A DNA stretch of 63,496 nt. Origin: Cacconaster sp964598495. Its GTDB lineage: Bacteria; Bacteroidota; Bacteroidia; Bacteroidales; UBA932. The notes under the pieces were generated by a model that was given only the letters and a program-made list of their open reading frames with translations, had not been told where the DNA came from and made no database searches. Location of the stretch: NCBI GenBank assembly GCA_964598495.1, contig CAZRBY010000008.1, positions 1 to 63,496 on the forward strand. The letters run 5' to 3'. Positions within the stretch are counted from its first letter, which is position 1. Every line of letters begins with the position of its first letter. Below are positions 8,163 to 17,252 of the stretch, piece after piece. A program made the position numbers and the translations under genes.

Positions 8163-9269
8163 ATGAAAAATACAGTATTCACTGAGAAGCACATAGCACT
8201 CGGTGCTAAGATGGTTCCTTTTGCCGGTTTCAATATGCCGATACAGTACGTCGGCATAAATGAAGAGCATAACACCGTAAGAGAGGGTGTAGGTGTATTC
8301 GATGTTTCTCACATGGGTGATATTTGGGTAAAAGGCCCCAATGCAGTGCCTTTCCTCCAGTATGTAACCTCCAATGATGTTTCAACCCTTTTCCCAGGTA
8401 AGGCGCAGTATTCCTGTTTTCCAAACGGCAAAGGTGGTATTGTAGATGATGTGATTATCTACTGTGTGGATAGCGAGACCTATCTTTTGGTGGTAAATGC
8501 CTCCAATATCGAGAAAGACTGGGCGCATCTTTGCGGATTTGCGAAGAAATTCTCAATTACTCCCGGTAAAGAGCTATATAATGCTTCCGATGAGATTTGC
8601 CAGTTGGCCATCCAGGGTCCCAAGGCAATGGAGGTTATGCGAAAAATATGTGATAAGGACATAATGTCCATGGAATATTACACCTTCCGGAAACTTACTG
8701 TGGCCGGTATTCCCAACGCTATTCTTTCCATTACCGGTTACACCGGTTCAGGCGGATGCGAGGTTTATGTTGCCAATAAGGATGGAATAAAGCTCTGGGA
8801 TGCCATTTTTGCAGCAGGCGAGGAATTCGGAATCAAACCCATAGGTCTTGGAGCACGTGACACACTCCGTCTCGAAATGGGATTCTGCCTTTACGGCAAT
8901 GATATCGATGACACCACATCACCCCTTGAGGCCGGTCTCGGCTGGATTACCAAATTCAACGATGTCAAAGGCGACTTCGTTGACAAAGAGTTTTTGCTGG
9001 CACAGAAGACTGAAGGGCTCAAAAGCAGACTTGTCGGATTTGAACTTGTTGACAAAGGCATTGCGCGTCACGGGTCACTCATCTGTGATGCAGATGGTAC
9101 CCAGATTGGAGTGGTGACTTCCGGTACAATGGGTCCTTCCGTAAAGAAAGCAATCGGGTTGGGCTATGTCAATGTTCCGTTCAACAAAGTTGATTCCGAG
9201 ATTTACATCGATGTACGCGGTAAGCTTCTTAAAGCTGTAGTAGTCAAGACGCCCTTCTATAAAAAGTGA
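8163..9269 (+). CDS. gcvT: Glycine cleavage system aminomethyltransferase (T protein)
   Basis: GcvT transfers the methylene group from aminomethyl-lipoyl-GcvH to tetrahydrofolate, releasing ammonia. The 368 residues match the family length. Motifs include GVFDVSHMGD near residue 45, GGIVDDVIIY with the catalytic Asp near 95, ITGYTGSGGCEVY near 180, and LGARDTLRLEMG near 228. No gcvH or gcvP is in the window, so the system is split across the genome. With Kbl about 8 kb away, both act near threonine and glycine breakdown, but they do not form an operon. Confidence 0.95.
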   Translation: MKNTVFTEKHIALGAKMVPFAGFNMPIQYVGINEEHNTVREGVGVFDVSHMGDIWVKGPNAVPFLQYVTSNDVSTLFPGKAQYSCFPNGKGGIVDDVIIYCVDSETYLLVVNASNIEKDWAHLCGFAKKFSITPGKELYNASDEICQLAIQGPKAMEVMRKICDKDIMSMEYYTFRKLTVAGIPNAILSITGYTGSGGCEVYVANKDGIKLWDAIFAAGEEFGIKPIGLGARDTLRLEMGFCLYGNDIDDTTSPLEAGLGWITKFNDVKGDFVDKEFLLAQKTEGLKSRLVGFELVDKGIARHGSLICDADGTQIGVVTSGTMGPSVKKAIGLGYVNVPFNKVDSEIYIDVRGKLLKAVVVKTPFYKK

Positions 9270-9310
9270 TCTCCGGAGGGCATAATATTTGCGAAAGTGG
9301 GTTCGTTAAC

Positions 9311-10624
9311 ATGAGTATTATGAGACGATTGCTCACTTTCGCTTTTTTTATTGCCATTGCATTTCCTGTATCCGGAGAGTCTTATGACCTGTTGAGGCGC
9401 AACCTCAAGAGTCATATCCAATATTTGTCATCCGATATACTGCAGGGCAGAAAAACCGGCACGAAAGGAGAAAAAATGGCTGCTGAATATCTTTACGATG
9501 CTCTCGAGTCAAATGGCGTAATAATGCTGACCGATCGTAACGGACAGGATTTTACAATAATGAATGACGGCGATAGCATCCATTCTCGGAACATTGTCGG
9601 CATTATCGAGGGGTGTGATTCTCTTCTAAGAGATGAGTACATCGTGGTAGGAGCTCATTTTGACCATCTGGGCACAAATAACCTCATGGTTGACGGTACC
9701 CCCGTCACACAAATTTTTGCAGGTGCGGACGACAACGCATCCGGAGTTGCGACACTGATCGAGCTCTCCAGACTGGTGTCGGAAAATAGATTTGACTTTC
9801 CCCGTTCCATTATTTTTGTTGGCTTTGGTGCTAAAGAGCATGCAATGGCCGGTTCGTGGTACTTTGTCAACAGAGCTTTCCGGGGGATAGGCAATGTCAA
9901 GGCAATGATCAATCTGGACATGCTTGGACGTGGTAACGCAGCAAATCCTTTCAAACTTTTCTCTCAGGTTTCAATGGCGGAGCTAAATCCTATTAAGGAG
10001 GAGACTAGTAAACGTCCCGTAAGCATTTCTCCGGCTGTCGCTGATGCTACGATCTCTCCGTCGGATTTTCTGCCGTTTTATGAGGCGAAGATACCGGTCT
10101 TCTTTTTTACCACAGGTAAACACAGGGAGCATCACACCATTCGCGACACACCAAAACTGATCTTATACAACAATCTTGTGGAGGAGAGCATCTACATTTT
10201 CCATTTCCTTGAGGTCATGGCCAATAAGGATGTGCTTTTTAAGTCGTTTAATGCCTCTTCCAAAGATAGGGAGCCCACAATATCGGAGGATGGGGTTTAT
10301 TCCTTTTCGGAGTGTGACAAGCGACCGGAATTTTTCCATTCTGACGAAAAGCATTTTCTCGACTCTTGGGTTTACAAATATCTCAAATATCCTAAGGCAG
10401 CCATTTCCCAAGGTATCCAAGGGGTTGTGGAGGTAGAATTCATCATCGAAAAAGATGGCAGTGTAACCAATGTCAGGGTGGTTCGCGGAGTCGATGATCT
10501 TCTGGATGAGGAGGCGGTAAGAGTCATTTCCGTTTCACCCAAATGGATACCCGGCCGGATAGGAGGCAACAAGGTACGTACAAAAATAACTCTTCCGGTG
10601 CTGTTTATCTTGCGGAAAGGTTGA
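9311..10624 (+). CDS. M28-family peptidase domain fused to TonB C-terminal domain
   Basis: The 437 residues start with a signal peptide, followed by an M28 Zn-peptidase fold (about 30-320) and a TonB_C domain (about 345-435, with YPKAAISQGIQGVVEVEF and SPKWIPGR). Metal-ligand positions are kept: His116, Asp141, Glu176, Asp203 and His274/275. However, the usual Glu-Glu pair reads Lys175-Glu176 (AKEHAMAGS), so the general-base Glu is replaced by Lys. This suggests lost or altered peptidase activity. A GTG at 9266, overlapping the gcvT stop, would add 15 residues before the signal peptide; I prefer the ATG at 9311. ATG 9320 is also possible. Confidence 0.8.
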   Translation: MSIMRRLLTFAFFIAIAFPVSGESYDLLRRNLKSHIQYLSSDILQGRKTGTKGEKMAAEYLYDALESNGVIMLTDRNGQDFTIMNDGDSIHSRNIVGIIEGCDSLLRDEYIVVGAHFDHLGTNNLMVDGTPVTQIFAGADDNASGVATLIELSRLVSENRFDFPRSIIFVGFGAKEHAMAGSWYFVNRAFRGIGNVKAMINLDMLGRGNAANPFKLFSQVSMAELNPIKEETSKRPVSISPAVADATISPSDFLPFYEAKIPVFFFTTGKHREHHTIRDTPKLILYNNLVEESIYIFHFLEVMANKDVLFKSFNASSKDREPTISEDGVYSFSECDKRPEFFHSDEKHFLDSWVYKYLKYPKAAISQGIQGVVEVEFIIEKDGSVTNVRVVRGVDDLLDEEAVRVISVSPKWIPGRIGGNKVRTKITLPVLFILRKG

Positions 10625-10639
10625 AAAGTGTTACCTTTG
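10610..10639 (+). promoter_or_regulatory. Promoter of leuS
   Basis: TTG at 10610-10612, a 19-bp spacer and TACCTTTG at 10632-10639 form a full Bacteroidota-type promoter. Its -33 part overlaps the end of the M28/TonB gene. The leader to the leuS ATG is about 30 bases. Confidence 0.7.
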
Positions 10640-10676
10640 CGAGTCTATTTGAATACTTATTATACGAAGACTTGCA

Positions 10677-13439
10677 ATGGAGTACAATTTTGTTGACATC
10701 GAGAAAAAATGGCAGGCTTATTGGGCGAAGCACAAGATATTTGAGGTAAAGACAGACCTTTCCAAACCAAAGTATTACGTTCTGGACATGTTCCCCTATC
10801 CTTCGGGAGCGGGACTTCATGTAGGACACCCTCTGGGATATATCGCCAGTGACATTTATAGTCGCTACAAACGTCTAAAAGGCTTCAATGTGCTTCATCC
10901 TATGGGATTCGATGCATTCGGTCTTCCGGCAGAACAGTATGCCATCCAAACCGGACAACACCCTGCAGTTACCACAGAGAAGAATGTCGCCCGCTATCGC
11001 GAACAGATGGAGCGCATCGGTTTCTCTTATGACTGGTCTCGTGAAGTAAGGACCTGTGATCCTGCCTACTATAAATGGACCCAGTGGGCATTCCTCGAAA
11101 TGTTCCACAGTTTTTACTGCAATATTTGCCAAAAGGCACGTCCGATATCGGAACTCGTGAAGAGATTTGAAAAGAGCGGCACCGAAGGTATTGTAGCTGC
11201 CTGCACGGAGGAGCTCAATTTTACTGCGAAGCAGTGGGCTTCATTCTCCGATGAGAAAAAAGCCGAGGTACTGATGAACTACCGTATCGCCTATCAGGGC
11301 GAGACTGCGGTCAATTGGTGTCCAATGCTCGGCACGGTGCTGGCCAACGATGAGGTTAAGGAGGGGTTCTCCATTCGCGGTGGTTATCCCGTAGAGCAGA
11401 AGAAGATGAAACAGTGGCAACTGAGAGTCTCCGCATACGCCGAAAGACTGCTCGAAAACCTTGAGAAGCTCGAATGGACCGACTCGCTCAAAGAGATGCA
11501 GCGCAACTGGATCGGCCGTTCGCAGGGCGCTGAGATGGTCTTCAAAGTTTCCAACGGCTACCAAGAGTACGATATGACCATTTTCACCACTCGCGCTGAT
11601 ACCATCTTCGGAGTGACTTTCATGGTGCTTGCACCTGAAAGCGAATGGGTGGAGAAACTCACTACCGCAGAACAACGTAAAGCAGTGGATAAATATCTGG
11701 TTATGGCCGCAAAAAAGACCGAGCGCGAGAGGATGGCGGAGACTCACAAAGTCACAGGAGTCTTCACAGGATCTTATGCAGTCAATCCTCTCACTGAGGA
11801 GAAGATTCCCGTATGGATCTCGGAATATGTGCTTGCAGGCTATGGTACCGGCGCTATAATGGCGGTACCTGCGCACGACAGCCGTGACTACCTTTTTGCA
11901 AAGCACTTCAATCTTCCCATTGTGCCGCTTATAGAGGGTTGCGATATTTCGCAGGAGAGTTTTGATGCCAAAGAGGGCATTATGTGCAACTCAGGATTTC
12001 TAAACGGCATGAGCGTCGAAGAGGCTATTCCGGCGGCCATCGACTATGTGGAGGCTCAGGGTATCGGTCAGCGCAAAATAAACTATCGCCTCAGGGATGC
12101 GATTTTCTCCCGTCAGAGATATTGGGGAGAGCCTTTCCCCATCTATTTCAAGGATGGAATTGCAGTACCGATGGATATCTCCGCACTTCCTCTGGAACTT
12201 CCCGAGGTGGATGCATTTCTTCCTACGGAGAGCGGTGAGCCGCCCCTTGCAAGGGCCATAGGATGGGAGATTGACGGGCACCCTATTGAGACAAGTACAA
12301 TGCCCGGATTTGCCGGCAGCAGCGCCTATTATCTGAGATATATGGATCCGTCCAATTCCGAAGCACTGGTCAGCCATGAGGCAAATGATTATTGGCGCAA
12401 TGTCGACCTCTATATCGGAGGCACGGAACACGCTACTGGCCATCTCATCTACTCCAGATTCTGGAACAAGTTCCTCTATGACCGTGGATATATCTGCGAG
12501 GAGGAGCCTTTCAAAAAGCTTATCAATCAGGGTATGATCCAGGGTCGATCCAATTTTGTATATCGCATCAAAGGTACCAATACCTTTGTCTCCGGTGGTC
12601 TCAGGGAGCAATATGATACCACCGAGATCCACGTGGATGTCAATATAGTTGAGAATGACCGTCTCGATATCGAGGCTTTCAGGAATTGGATGCCGGATTT
12701 TGCGGATGCAGAGTTTATCCTTGAGGATGGCGAATATATCTGCGGCTGGGCAATCGAGAAGATGAGCAAATCGATGTTCAATGTGGTCAACCCAGACATG
12801 ATTTGTGAAAGATATGGTGCGGACACACTCAGGATGTATGAGATGTTTCTCGGTCCTCTCGAACAATCCAAACCATGGGATACGAGGGGTATCGACGGTG
12901 TCCACAGATTCCTTCGTAAATTTTGGCGACTTTACCATGAGCGAGGTGCGTTTGCCGTATCCGGGGAAAAAGCAACTCCCAAAGAACTCAAGATACTTCA
13001 CAGACTTATTGCGAAAGTGCAGAATGACATAGAGTCATTCTCGTTCAATACCTCGGTCAGCGCTTTCATGATCGCTGTAAATGAGTTGTCAGATCTCAAG
13101 TGCGATAAGAAGGAGATACTTGAGCCACTCGTGATCCTGCTCTCTCCTTTCGCACCTCATATTGCCGAAGAAATCTGGAGCTATCTCGGACATAAAACGA
13201 GTATTTCAGCCGCATCCTACCCCGAATATGTGGAGGAGTACACCATCGAAGACAGCTTTGAGTATCCTGTTTCGTTCAACGGCAAGTTGCGTTTCAAGAT
13301 CACCCTTCCTATCTCCATCTCACCTGAAGAGGCAAAGGCAGCGGTGCTTTCCGATCCTATGACTGCGAAGTATCTCCAGGGAGGCACTCCGAAAAAGGTC
13401 ATTGTGGTCCCTTCCAAGATTATCAATGTCGTAGTCTGA
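10677..13439 (+). CDS. leuS: Leucyl-tRNA synthetase
   Basis: This class I aminoacyl-tRNA synthetase charges tRNA-Leu. It has 920 residues, normal for bacterial LeuRS. The HIGH motif appears as GLHVGHPLG near residue 45 and KMSKS near 695. The large editing (CP1) domain lies between, with TTRADTIFG and GAIMAVPAHDSRD as hallmarks. The C-terminal anticodon-binding region ends in the LeuRS-type VVVPSKIINVVV. The stop is three bases before the first YitT gene. It has its own promoter. Confidence 0.98.
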   Translation: MEYNFVDIEKKWQAYWAKHKIFEVKTDLSKPKYYVLDMFPYPSGAGLHVGHPLGYIASDIYSRYKRLKGFNVLHPMGFDAFGLPAEQYAIQTGQHPAVTTEKNVARYREQMERIGFSYDWSREVRTCDPAYYKWTQWAFLEMFHSFYCNICQKARPISELVKRFEKSGTEGIVAACTEELNFTAKQWASFSDEKKAEVLMNYRIAYQGETAVNWCPMLGTVLANDEVKEGFSIRGGYPVEQKKMKQWQLRVSAYAERLLENLEKLEWTDSLKEMQRNWIGRSQGAEMVFKVSNGYQEYDMTIFTTRADTIFGVTFMVLAPESEWVEKLTTAEQRKAVDKYLVMAAKKTERERMAETHKVTGVFTGSYAVNPLTEEKIPVWISEYVLAGYGTGAIMAVPAHDSRDYLFAKHFNLPIVPLIEGCDISQESFDAKEGIMCNSGFLNGMSVEEAIPAAIDYVEAQGIGQRKINYRLRDAIFSRQRYWGEPFPIYFKDGIAVPMDISALPLELPEVDAFLPTESGEPPLARAIGWEIDGHPIETSTMPGFAGSSAYYLRYMDPSNSEALVSHEANDYWRNVDLYIGGTEHATGHLIYSRFWNKFLYDRGYICEEEPFKKLINQGMIQGRSNFVYRIKGTNTFVSGGLREQYDTTEIHVDVNIVENDRLDIEAFRNWMPDFADAEFILEDGEYICGWAIEKMSKSMFNVVNPDMICERYGADTLRMYEMFLGPLEQSKPWDTRGIDGVHRFLRKFWRLYHERGAFAVSGEKATPKELKILHRLIAKVQNDIESFSFNTSVSAFMIAVNELSDLKCDKKEILEPLVILLSPFAPHIAEEIWSYLGHKTSISAASYPEYVEEYTIEDSFEYPVSFNGKLRFKITLPISISPEEAKAAVLSDPMTAKYLQGGTPKKVIVVPSKIINVVV

Positions 13440-13442
13440 TAT

Positions 13443-14360
13443 ATGCAAAAAAAGTTCTTTGCCAAGGAAGTAGTTTCATACCTGCTGCTTTTTGCGGGTA
13501 TGTTGCTCTATACCTTCAGTTGGGTCTATTTTCTGATTCCCAAGGAGATAGCCGGAGGAGGCCTTACCGGTCTGGCTTCGGTGATTTTCTATGCTACCGG
13601 TGTTCCCGTACCCTATACCTATTTCGGTGTCAATCTGCTGTTACTGGTAGTAGGTACCATAATTGTGGGTAAAGGCTTCGGTTTTAAGACCATATTCTGT
13701 GTCATTTGCGGTACGCTGATGCTCGAATTTCTGCCGATGCTCGGTTTTGTCAGCACTATCGAAGACTCATTGATAAATGCCGTTCTTGGCGGCACCCTCA
13801 GCGGTGTGGGTATCAGCATTGTCTTCATGAGCGGTGGCAGCAGCGGAGGCACGGACATCATTGCAATCATAATTTCAAAATACAGAGAGACTTCGCCGGG
13901 ACGCGTATTTCTCGTATGCGACCTGATAATAATCGGCTCCGTTATATTCTTACCGGGCAAGACTTTGGAGAATGTCATCTACGGTTATATCCAGATGGTT
14001 TCTTTTTCATACATACTGGATTCCATACTCACGGGCAATAAGCAGTCCGTCCAAATTATGATCTTTTCTTCGAAATATGCCGAAATCGCCGATATGATCA
14101 ACACTAATTTCGGCAGGGGCGTCACCGCATTGAATTCCATCGGATGGTATTCTCAACAGGAAGGTAAACTTCTGATTGTGGTTGCGCGTAAAAGCCAGTT
14201 GCAGGCGATTGCAAGGGCCATCAAAGAGAAAGATGAAAATGCATTCATAACAGTCTCCCAGGCCACAAGTGTCTACGGCAGGGGTTTTGAGCAGATAAAG
14301 AGCGGTTTCAAAAAGAAGGATAATGAAAACAAAAAGCAAAAAGATCTTATCGGAGATTAG
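13443..14360 (+). CDS. YitT family membrane protein, copy 1
   Basis: This 305-residue protein has an N-terminal block of five to six membrane helices (DUF161 repeats, residues 10-200) and a soluble C-terminal domain (DUF2179, about 210-290). Family signatures are visible: IPKEIAGGGLTG, GGSSGGTDIIA, RGVTALNSIGWYS and VYGRGFEQIK. YitT proteins are widespread but have no settled transport substrate. It is three bases after leuS and probably read through from it. Its last 38 bases overlap the start of copy 2. It is the most divergent of the three copies. Confidence 0.9.
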   Translation: MQKKFFAKEVVSYLLLFAGMLLYTFSWVYFLIPKEIAGGGLTGLASVIFYATGVPVPYTYFGVNLLLLVVGTIIVGKGFGFKTIFCVICGTLMLEFLPMLGFVSTIEDSLINAVLGGTLSGVGISIVFMSGGSSGGTDIIAIIISKYRETSPGRVFLVCDLIIIGSVIFLPGKTLENVIYGYIQMVSFSYILDSILTGNKQSVQIMIFSSKYAEIADMINTNFGRGVTALNSIGWYSQQEGKLLIVVARKSQLQAIARAIKEKDENAFITVSQATSVYGRGFEQIKSGFKKKDNENKKQKDLIGD

Positions 14361-15258
14361 GTCCTACGTAATACTTACTATAGGTCTTTTGTTGTATGTG
14401 CTGGCTTGGACCATTTTCATTCTTCCCAACAATTTGGTGGGAGGAGGGGTTACCGGTATTTCGGCCATCATACAGTATTGGACAGGATTTGAGGTTAGTT
14501 ATTCTTTCTTTATCATCAATGCGGTTTTGCTGTTAGTTGCGCTTAAGGTGCTCGGACGCGGTTTCGGAGTGAAAACCGTTTATGCCATAGTTGTGAGTTC
14601 GGTGCTTTTCAAAGTTATGCCCGCATTAATCCCCGAATCATTCATTCAGGAAATTGCAATCAATAATGGTCCGTTGCTATGTTGTATTTTTGGAGGTGCG
14701 CTTGATGGATTGGGAATGGCGCTTACATTTGCCCACGGAGGCAGTACGGGAGGCACCGATATAGTTGCCTTAATAATAAATAAATACAGGAATATCTCTC
14801 CGGGCAGGGTTCTCGTAGTGCTGGATATGATTATCATAGCTTCTTCCTTGATTGTGCCTTCCGATGGCACCTGGGGCTATAAATTTGCTATCGTAATATA
14901 TGGCTATATAACTGCTGCCGTATGCAGTTTTACGTTGGACGCCTTTCTTTCGGGCACCAAGCAGTCGGTGCAGATTTTCATATTTTCCAAGCAATATGAT
15001 GTTATTGCAGACAGAATAACAGAGGAAACGGGACGCGGCGTAACCATTCTCAATTCACGTGGATGGTATACCAAGGAGGAGGGCAAGGTGGCGGTAGTTG
15101 TTGCCCGCAAGCATGAATCAGGACAAATTCTCCGTATAATCAAGGAGGTCGACAAAACGGCATTTCTTTCCGTAGGCAGCGTTATGGGTGTCTACGGTGA
15201 GGGTTTTGAACAAATAAAGAGTGGTTTCAAAAAGAGGAAAAATGGATACAAAAAGTAA
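14323..15258 (+). CDS. YitT family membrane protein, copy 2
   Basis: This 311-residue paralogue has the same layout as copy 1 (helices to about residue 205, then the DUF2179 domain). It carries PNNLVGGGVTG, GGSTGGTDIVAL and the identical stretch EETGRGVTILNSRGWYTK found in copy 3. Copies 2 and 3 agree along nearly the whole length, also at the DNA level, so one arose recently from the other. The ATG at 14323 lies within the end of copy 1, and the junction sequence resembles the 2/3 junction, as expected for a whole-gene tandem duplication. The function is unknown. Confidence 0.9.
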   Translation: MKTKSKKILSEIRSYVILTIGLLLYVLAWTIFILPNNLVGGGVTGISAIIQYWTGFEVSYSFFIINAVLLLVALKVLGRGFGVKTVYAIVVSSVLFKVMPALIPESFIQEIAINNGPLLCCIFGGALDGLGMALTFAHGGSTGGTDIVALIINKYRNISPGRVLVVLDMIIIASSLIVPSDGTWGYKFAIVIYGYITAAVCSFTLDAFLSGTKQSVQIFIFSKQYDVIADRITEETGRGVTILNSRGWYTKEEGKVAVVVARKHESGQILRIIKEVDKTAFLSVGSVMGVYGEGFEQIKSGFKKRKNGYKK

Positions 15259-16144
15259 AAAAATCTTATCGGCAATTAAGTCCTATGTCATTATTACAAT
15301 AGGCCTTCTGTGTTATGTGCTGGCCTGGACGATTTTCATCCTTCCAAACAATATGGTGGGAGGAGGAGTCACCGGTATTGCAGCAATCATAAAATACTGG
15401 ACCGGTTTTGATGTTGGCTATTCTTACTTTATCATTAATTTGGTTCTGCTGTTAATTGCCCTAAAGGTACTCGGACGCAGTTTTGGGGTGAAAACCGTTT
15501 TTGCCATAGTTGTAACTTCGGTGCTTTTCAAGGTAGTACCATCACTAATACCCGCATCATTTATTCAAGAATTTGCCATCAATAATGGCCCGATGCTTTG
15601 TTGTATTTTTGGAGGCGCACTTTCGGGACTTGGAATGGCGCTTACGTTTGCTCAAGGAAGTAGCACGGGAGGTACTGATATAGTTGCTCTGATGATAAAT
15701 AAATACAGGAGCGTCTCTCCGGGCAAGATTATCGTCGTGCTGGATATGATTATAATTTCCTCTTCCCTGATTTTGCCTTCTGACGCCACTTGGGGCTATA
15801 AATTTGCCATCGTCATATATGGTTTCATAATGTCTGCCGTATTAAGTTTCACGCTGGATATGTTCCTTTCGGGCAGTAAACAGTCGGTGCAGATTCTGAT
15901 ATTTTCCAAGCAATATGATGTTATTGCCGACAGAATAACAGAGGAAACGGGACGCGGCGTAACTATTCTAAATTCACGTGGCTGGTACACCAAGGAGGAG
16001 GGCAAGGTTGCGATAGTTATAGTCAGAAAGAACGAATCAAGCTATATTCTTCGTATCGTCAAGGAGGTTGATAAGACGGCATTTATCTCTGTAGGCAGCG
16101 TTATGGGTGTCTACGGCAAGGGTTTTGAACAAATCAAGAAATAG
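15242..16144 (+). CDS. YitT family membrane protein, copy 3
   Basis: This 300-residue protein is nearly collinear with copy 2. The frame opens at a GTG at 15221, but the ATG at 15242 gives MDTKSKKIL, parallel to MKTKSKKIL of copy 2, and is preferred. It overlaps copy 2 by 17 bp. Notable changes against copy 2 are QGSSTGG for HGGSTGG and loss of the basic tail, so the protein ends at GFEQIKK. The three genes are likely one message with leuS. Different loop residues could mean different ligands, but this is inference. Confidence 0.9.
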   Translation: MDTKSKKILSAIKSYVIITIGLLCYVLAWTIFILPNNMVGGGVTGIAAIIKYWTGFDVGYSYFIINLVLLLIALKVLGRSFGVKTVFAIVVTSVLFKVVPSLIPASFIQEFAINNGPMLCCIFGGALSGLGMALTFAQGSSTGGTDIVALMINKYRSVSPGKIIVVLDMIIISSSLILPSDATWGYKFAIVIYGFIMSAVLSFTLDMFLSGSKQSVQILIFSKQYDVIADRITEETGRGVTILNSRGWYTKEEGKVAIVIVRKNESSYILRIVKEVDKTAFISVGSVMGVYGKGFEQIKK

Positions 16145-16279
16145 TTTCCGTTTTATAAAAAACGAATTTTATCCGATTTTCACACTCTCTCCGATAGTGT
16201 GATGCCGTCATTAGGTTATATTTATAGGGGTTGCATCTGTTTTATATAGTTTCGTCACTGGAATATAAAAAACAGTAAC

Positions 16280-16849
16280 ATGAAACTGACAGTATTGATC
16301 CTTTTATTGGCCTACGTGCCGCTTTTTATCATCCTCGCATACCTGACGGATTATTGGAGAAGAAACCGCAAGAGTGAAAAAGCAGAGGAGAAGGTCTATC
16401 CGGATCTGAGCGAACAACTACCGGAAAAACCTCGCATGCTGTCCGATGAAAGTCCGGATAATTGTGAATTTGACAATCTAAGGGAAAAATTACTTGATCT
16501 GTTTGAAAGGGAGAAGATTTTTCTCAATCCTGACATCAGAATCAACGAAGTAGCGTTGCGTCTCTACACCAATAAGACCTACCTTTCGAAGGTAATCAGA
16601 CTCAAAACCAACAAGAACTTTTGCCAACTTGTCCATTTTTACCGTGTCAGGGAAGCTATCCGTCTTTATGCGGACAATCCAGATCTGACAATTTCACAAT
16701 TGGGCAAAATGGTGGGCTTCAATTCGATGACCACATTCAATACGGCCTTCGGTAGAAATACCGGTTACACTCCGGCAGAGTGGTGCAAGGAATATCGCAA
16801 AACAATGAGAAATGGGGAGCAGGATGGCAGAAAAAGGCAGGTTGCGTGA
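16280..16849 (+). CDS. Membrane-anchored AraC-type regulator
   Basis: The 189 residues begin with a single membrane helix (about 3-22, LTVLILLLAYVPLFIILAYL) followed by RRNR on the inside. A linker leads to an AraC-type double helix-turn-helix (about 75-180) with INEVALRLYTNKTYLSKVIR and ISQLGKMVGFNSMTTFNTAF. No sensor domain is seen, so the helix anchors a bare DNA-binding domain to the membrane. It overlaps the next AraC-type gene by 38 bp, and the pair is probably co-translated. The targets are unknown. Confidence 0.75.
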   Translation: MKLTVLILLLAYVPLFIILAYLTDYWRRNRKSEKAEEKVYPDLSEQLPEKPRMLSDESPDNCEFDNLREKLLDLFEREKIFLNPDIRINEVALRLYTNKTYLSKVIRLKTNKNFCQLVHFYRVREAIRLYADNPDLTISQLGKMVGFNSMTTFNTAFGRNTGYTPAEWCKEYRKTMRNGEQDGRKRQVA

Positions 16850-17252
16850 GCTAATAAACGGCAACAGTCGCCTTAAGATAATGATTAGTCGCAAACGGCA
16901 AGGTGTTTCATACGAAGAACTTTTCTCCAAAATGGAAGCGGCCATTGTGAAGAAAGAGCTATATCTTGACAGCAGGTTTTCAAGGACACAACTTGCCCGT
17001 GAGGTCGGGTCCAACAGGACATACGTCACTAAAGCGCTCAAAAGTCATGGATTGGGATTCTATGACTATCTCAACCGATATCGTCTGGAGCGTGCCAAAC
17101 AGATTCTCAGTCGGAGGGAGAACAGCTCAATGCTGATGGAGGAGGTGGCCTATGGCAGTGGCTTCTCCAGTGTAAGGATAATGAACTACTGTATGGTCAG
17201 GTCAGAGGGTTTTACCGCTTCGCAGTATCGCAAGAAGATACTTAAGCGATGA
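16812..17252 (+). CDS. Small AraC-type DNA-binding protein
   Basis: This 146-residue protein is almost only an AraC-type double helix-turn-helix (about 45-145). The first helix-turn-helix is RTQLAREVGSNRTYVTKAL and the second MEEVAYGSGFSSVRIMNYCM. There is no sensor or membrane segment. The ATG at 16812 or 16824 may be used; both lie inside the preceding AraC gene. The two proteins may act together, one anchored and one soluble. The last 11 bases overlap the end of kbl, which runs the other way. Confidence 0.7.
   Translation: MGSRMAEKGRLRELINGNSRLKIMISRKRQGVSYEELFSKMEAAIVKKELYLDSRFSRTQLAREVGSNRTYVTKALKSHGLGFYDYLNRYRLERAKQILSRRENSSMLMEEVAYGSGFSSVRIMNYCMVRSEGFTASQYRKKILKR

Noticed and set aside
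11241..11906. 221-codon open frame on the minus strand
   Set aside because: Antisense shadow within the leuS editing domain.
12000..13001. 333-codon open frame on the minus strand
   Set aside because: It lies fully inside leuS, antisense, and its translation has no recognisable domain; leuS itself is unambiguous.
16149..16201. Possible terminator after the third YitT gene (CGTTTT/AAAACG and CACACT/AGTGTG hairpins)
   Set aside because: Stems are only 6 bp, the first has two G-C pairs, and neither is followed by a proper T-run.
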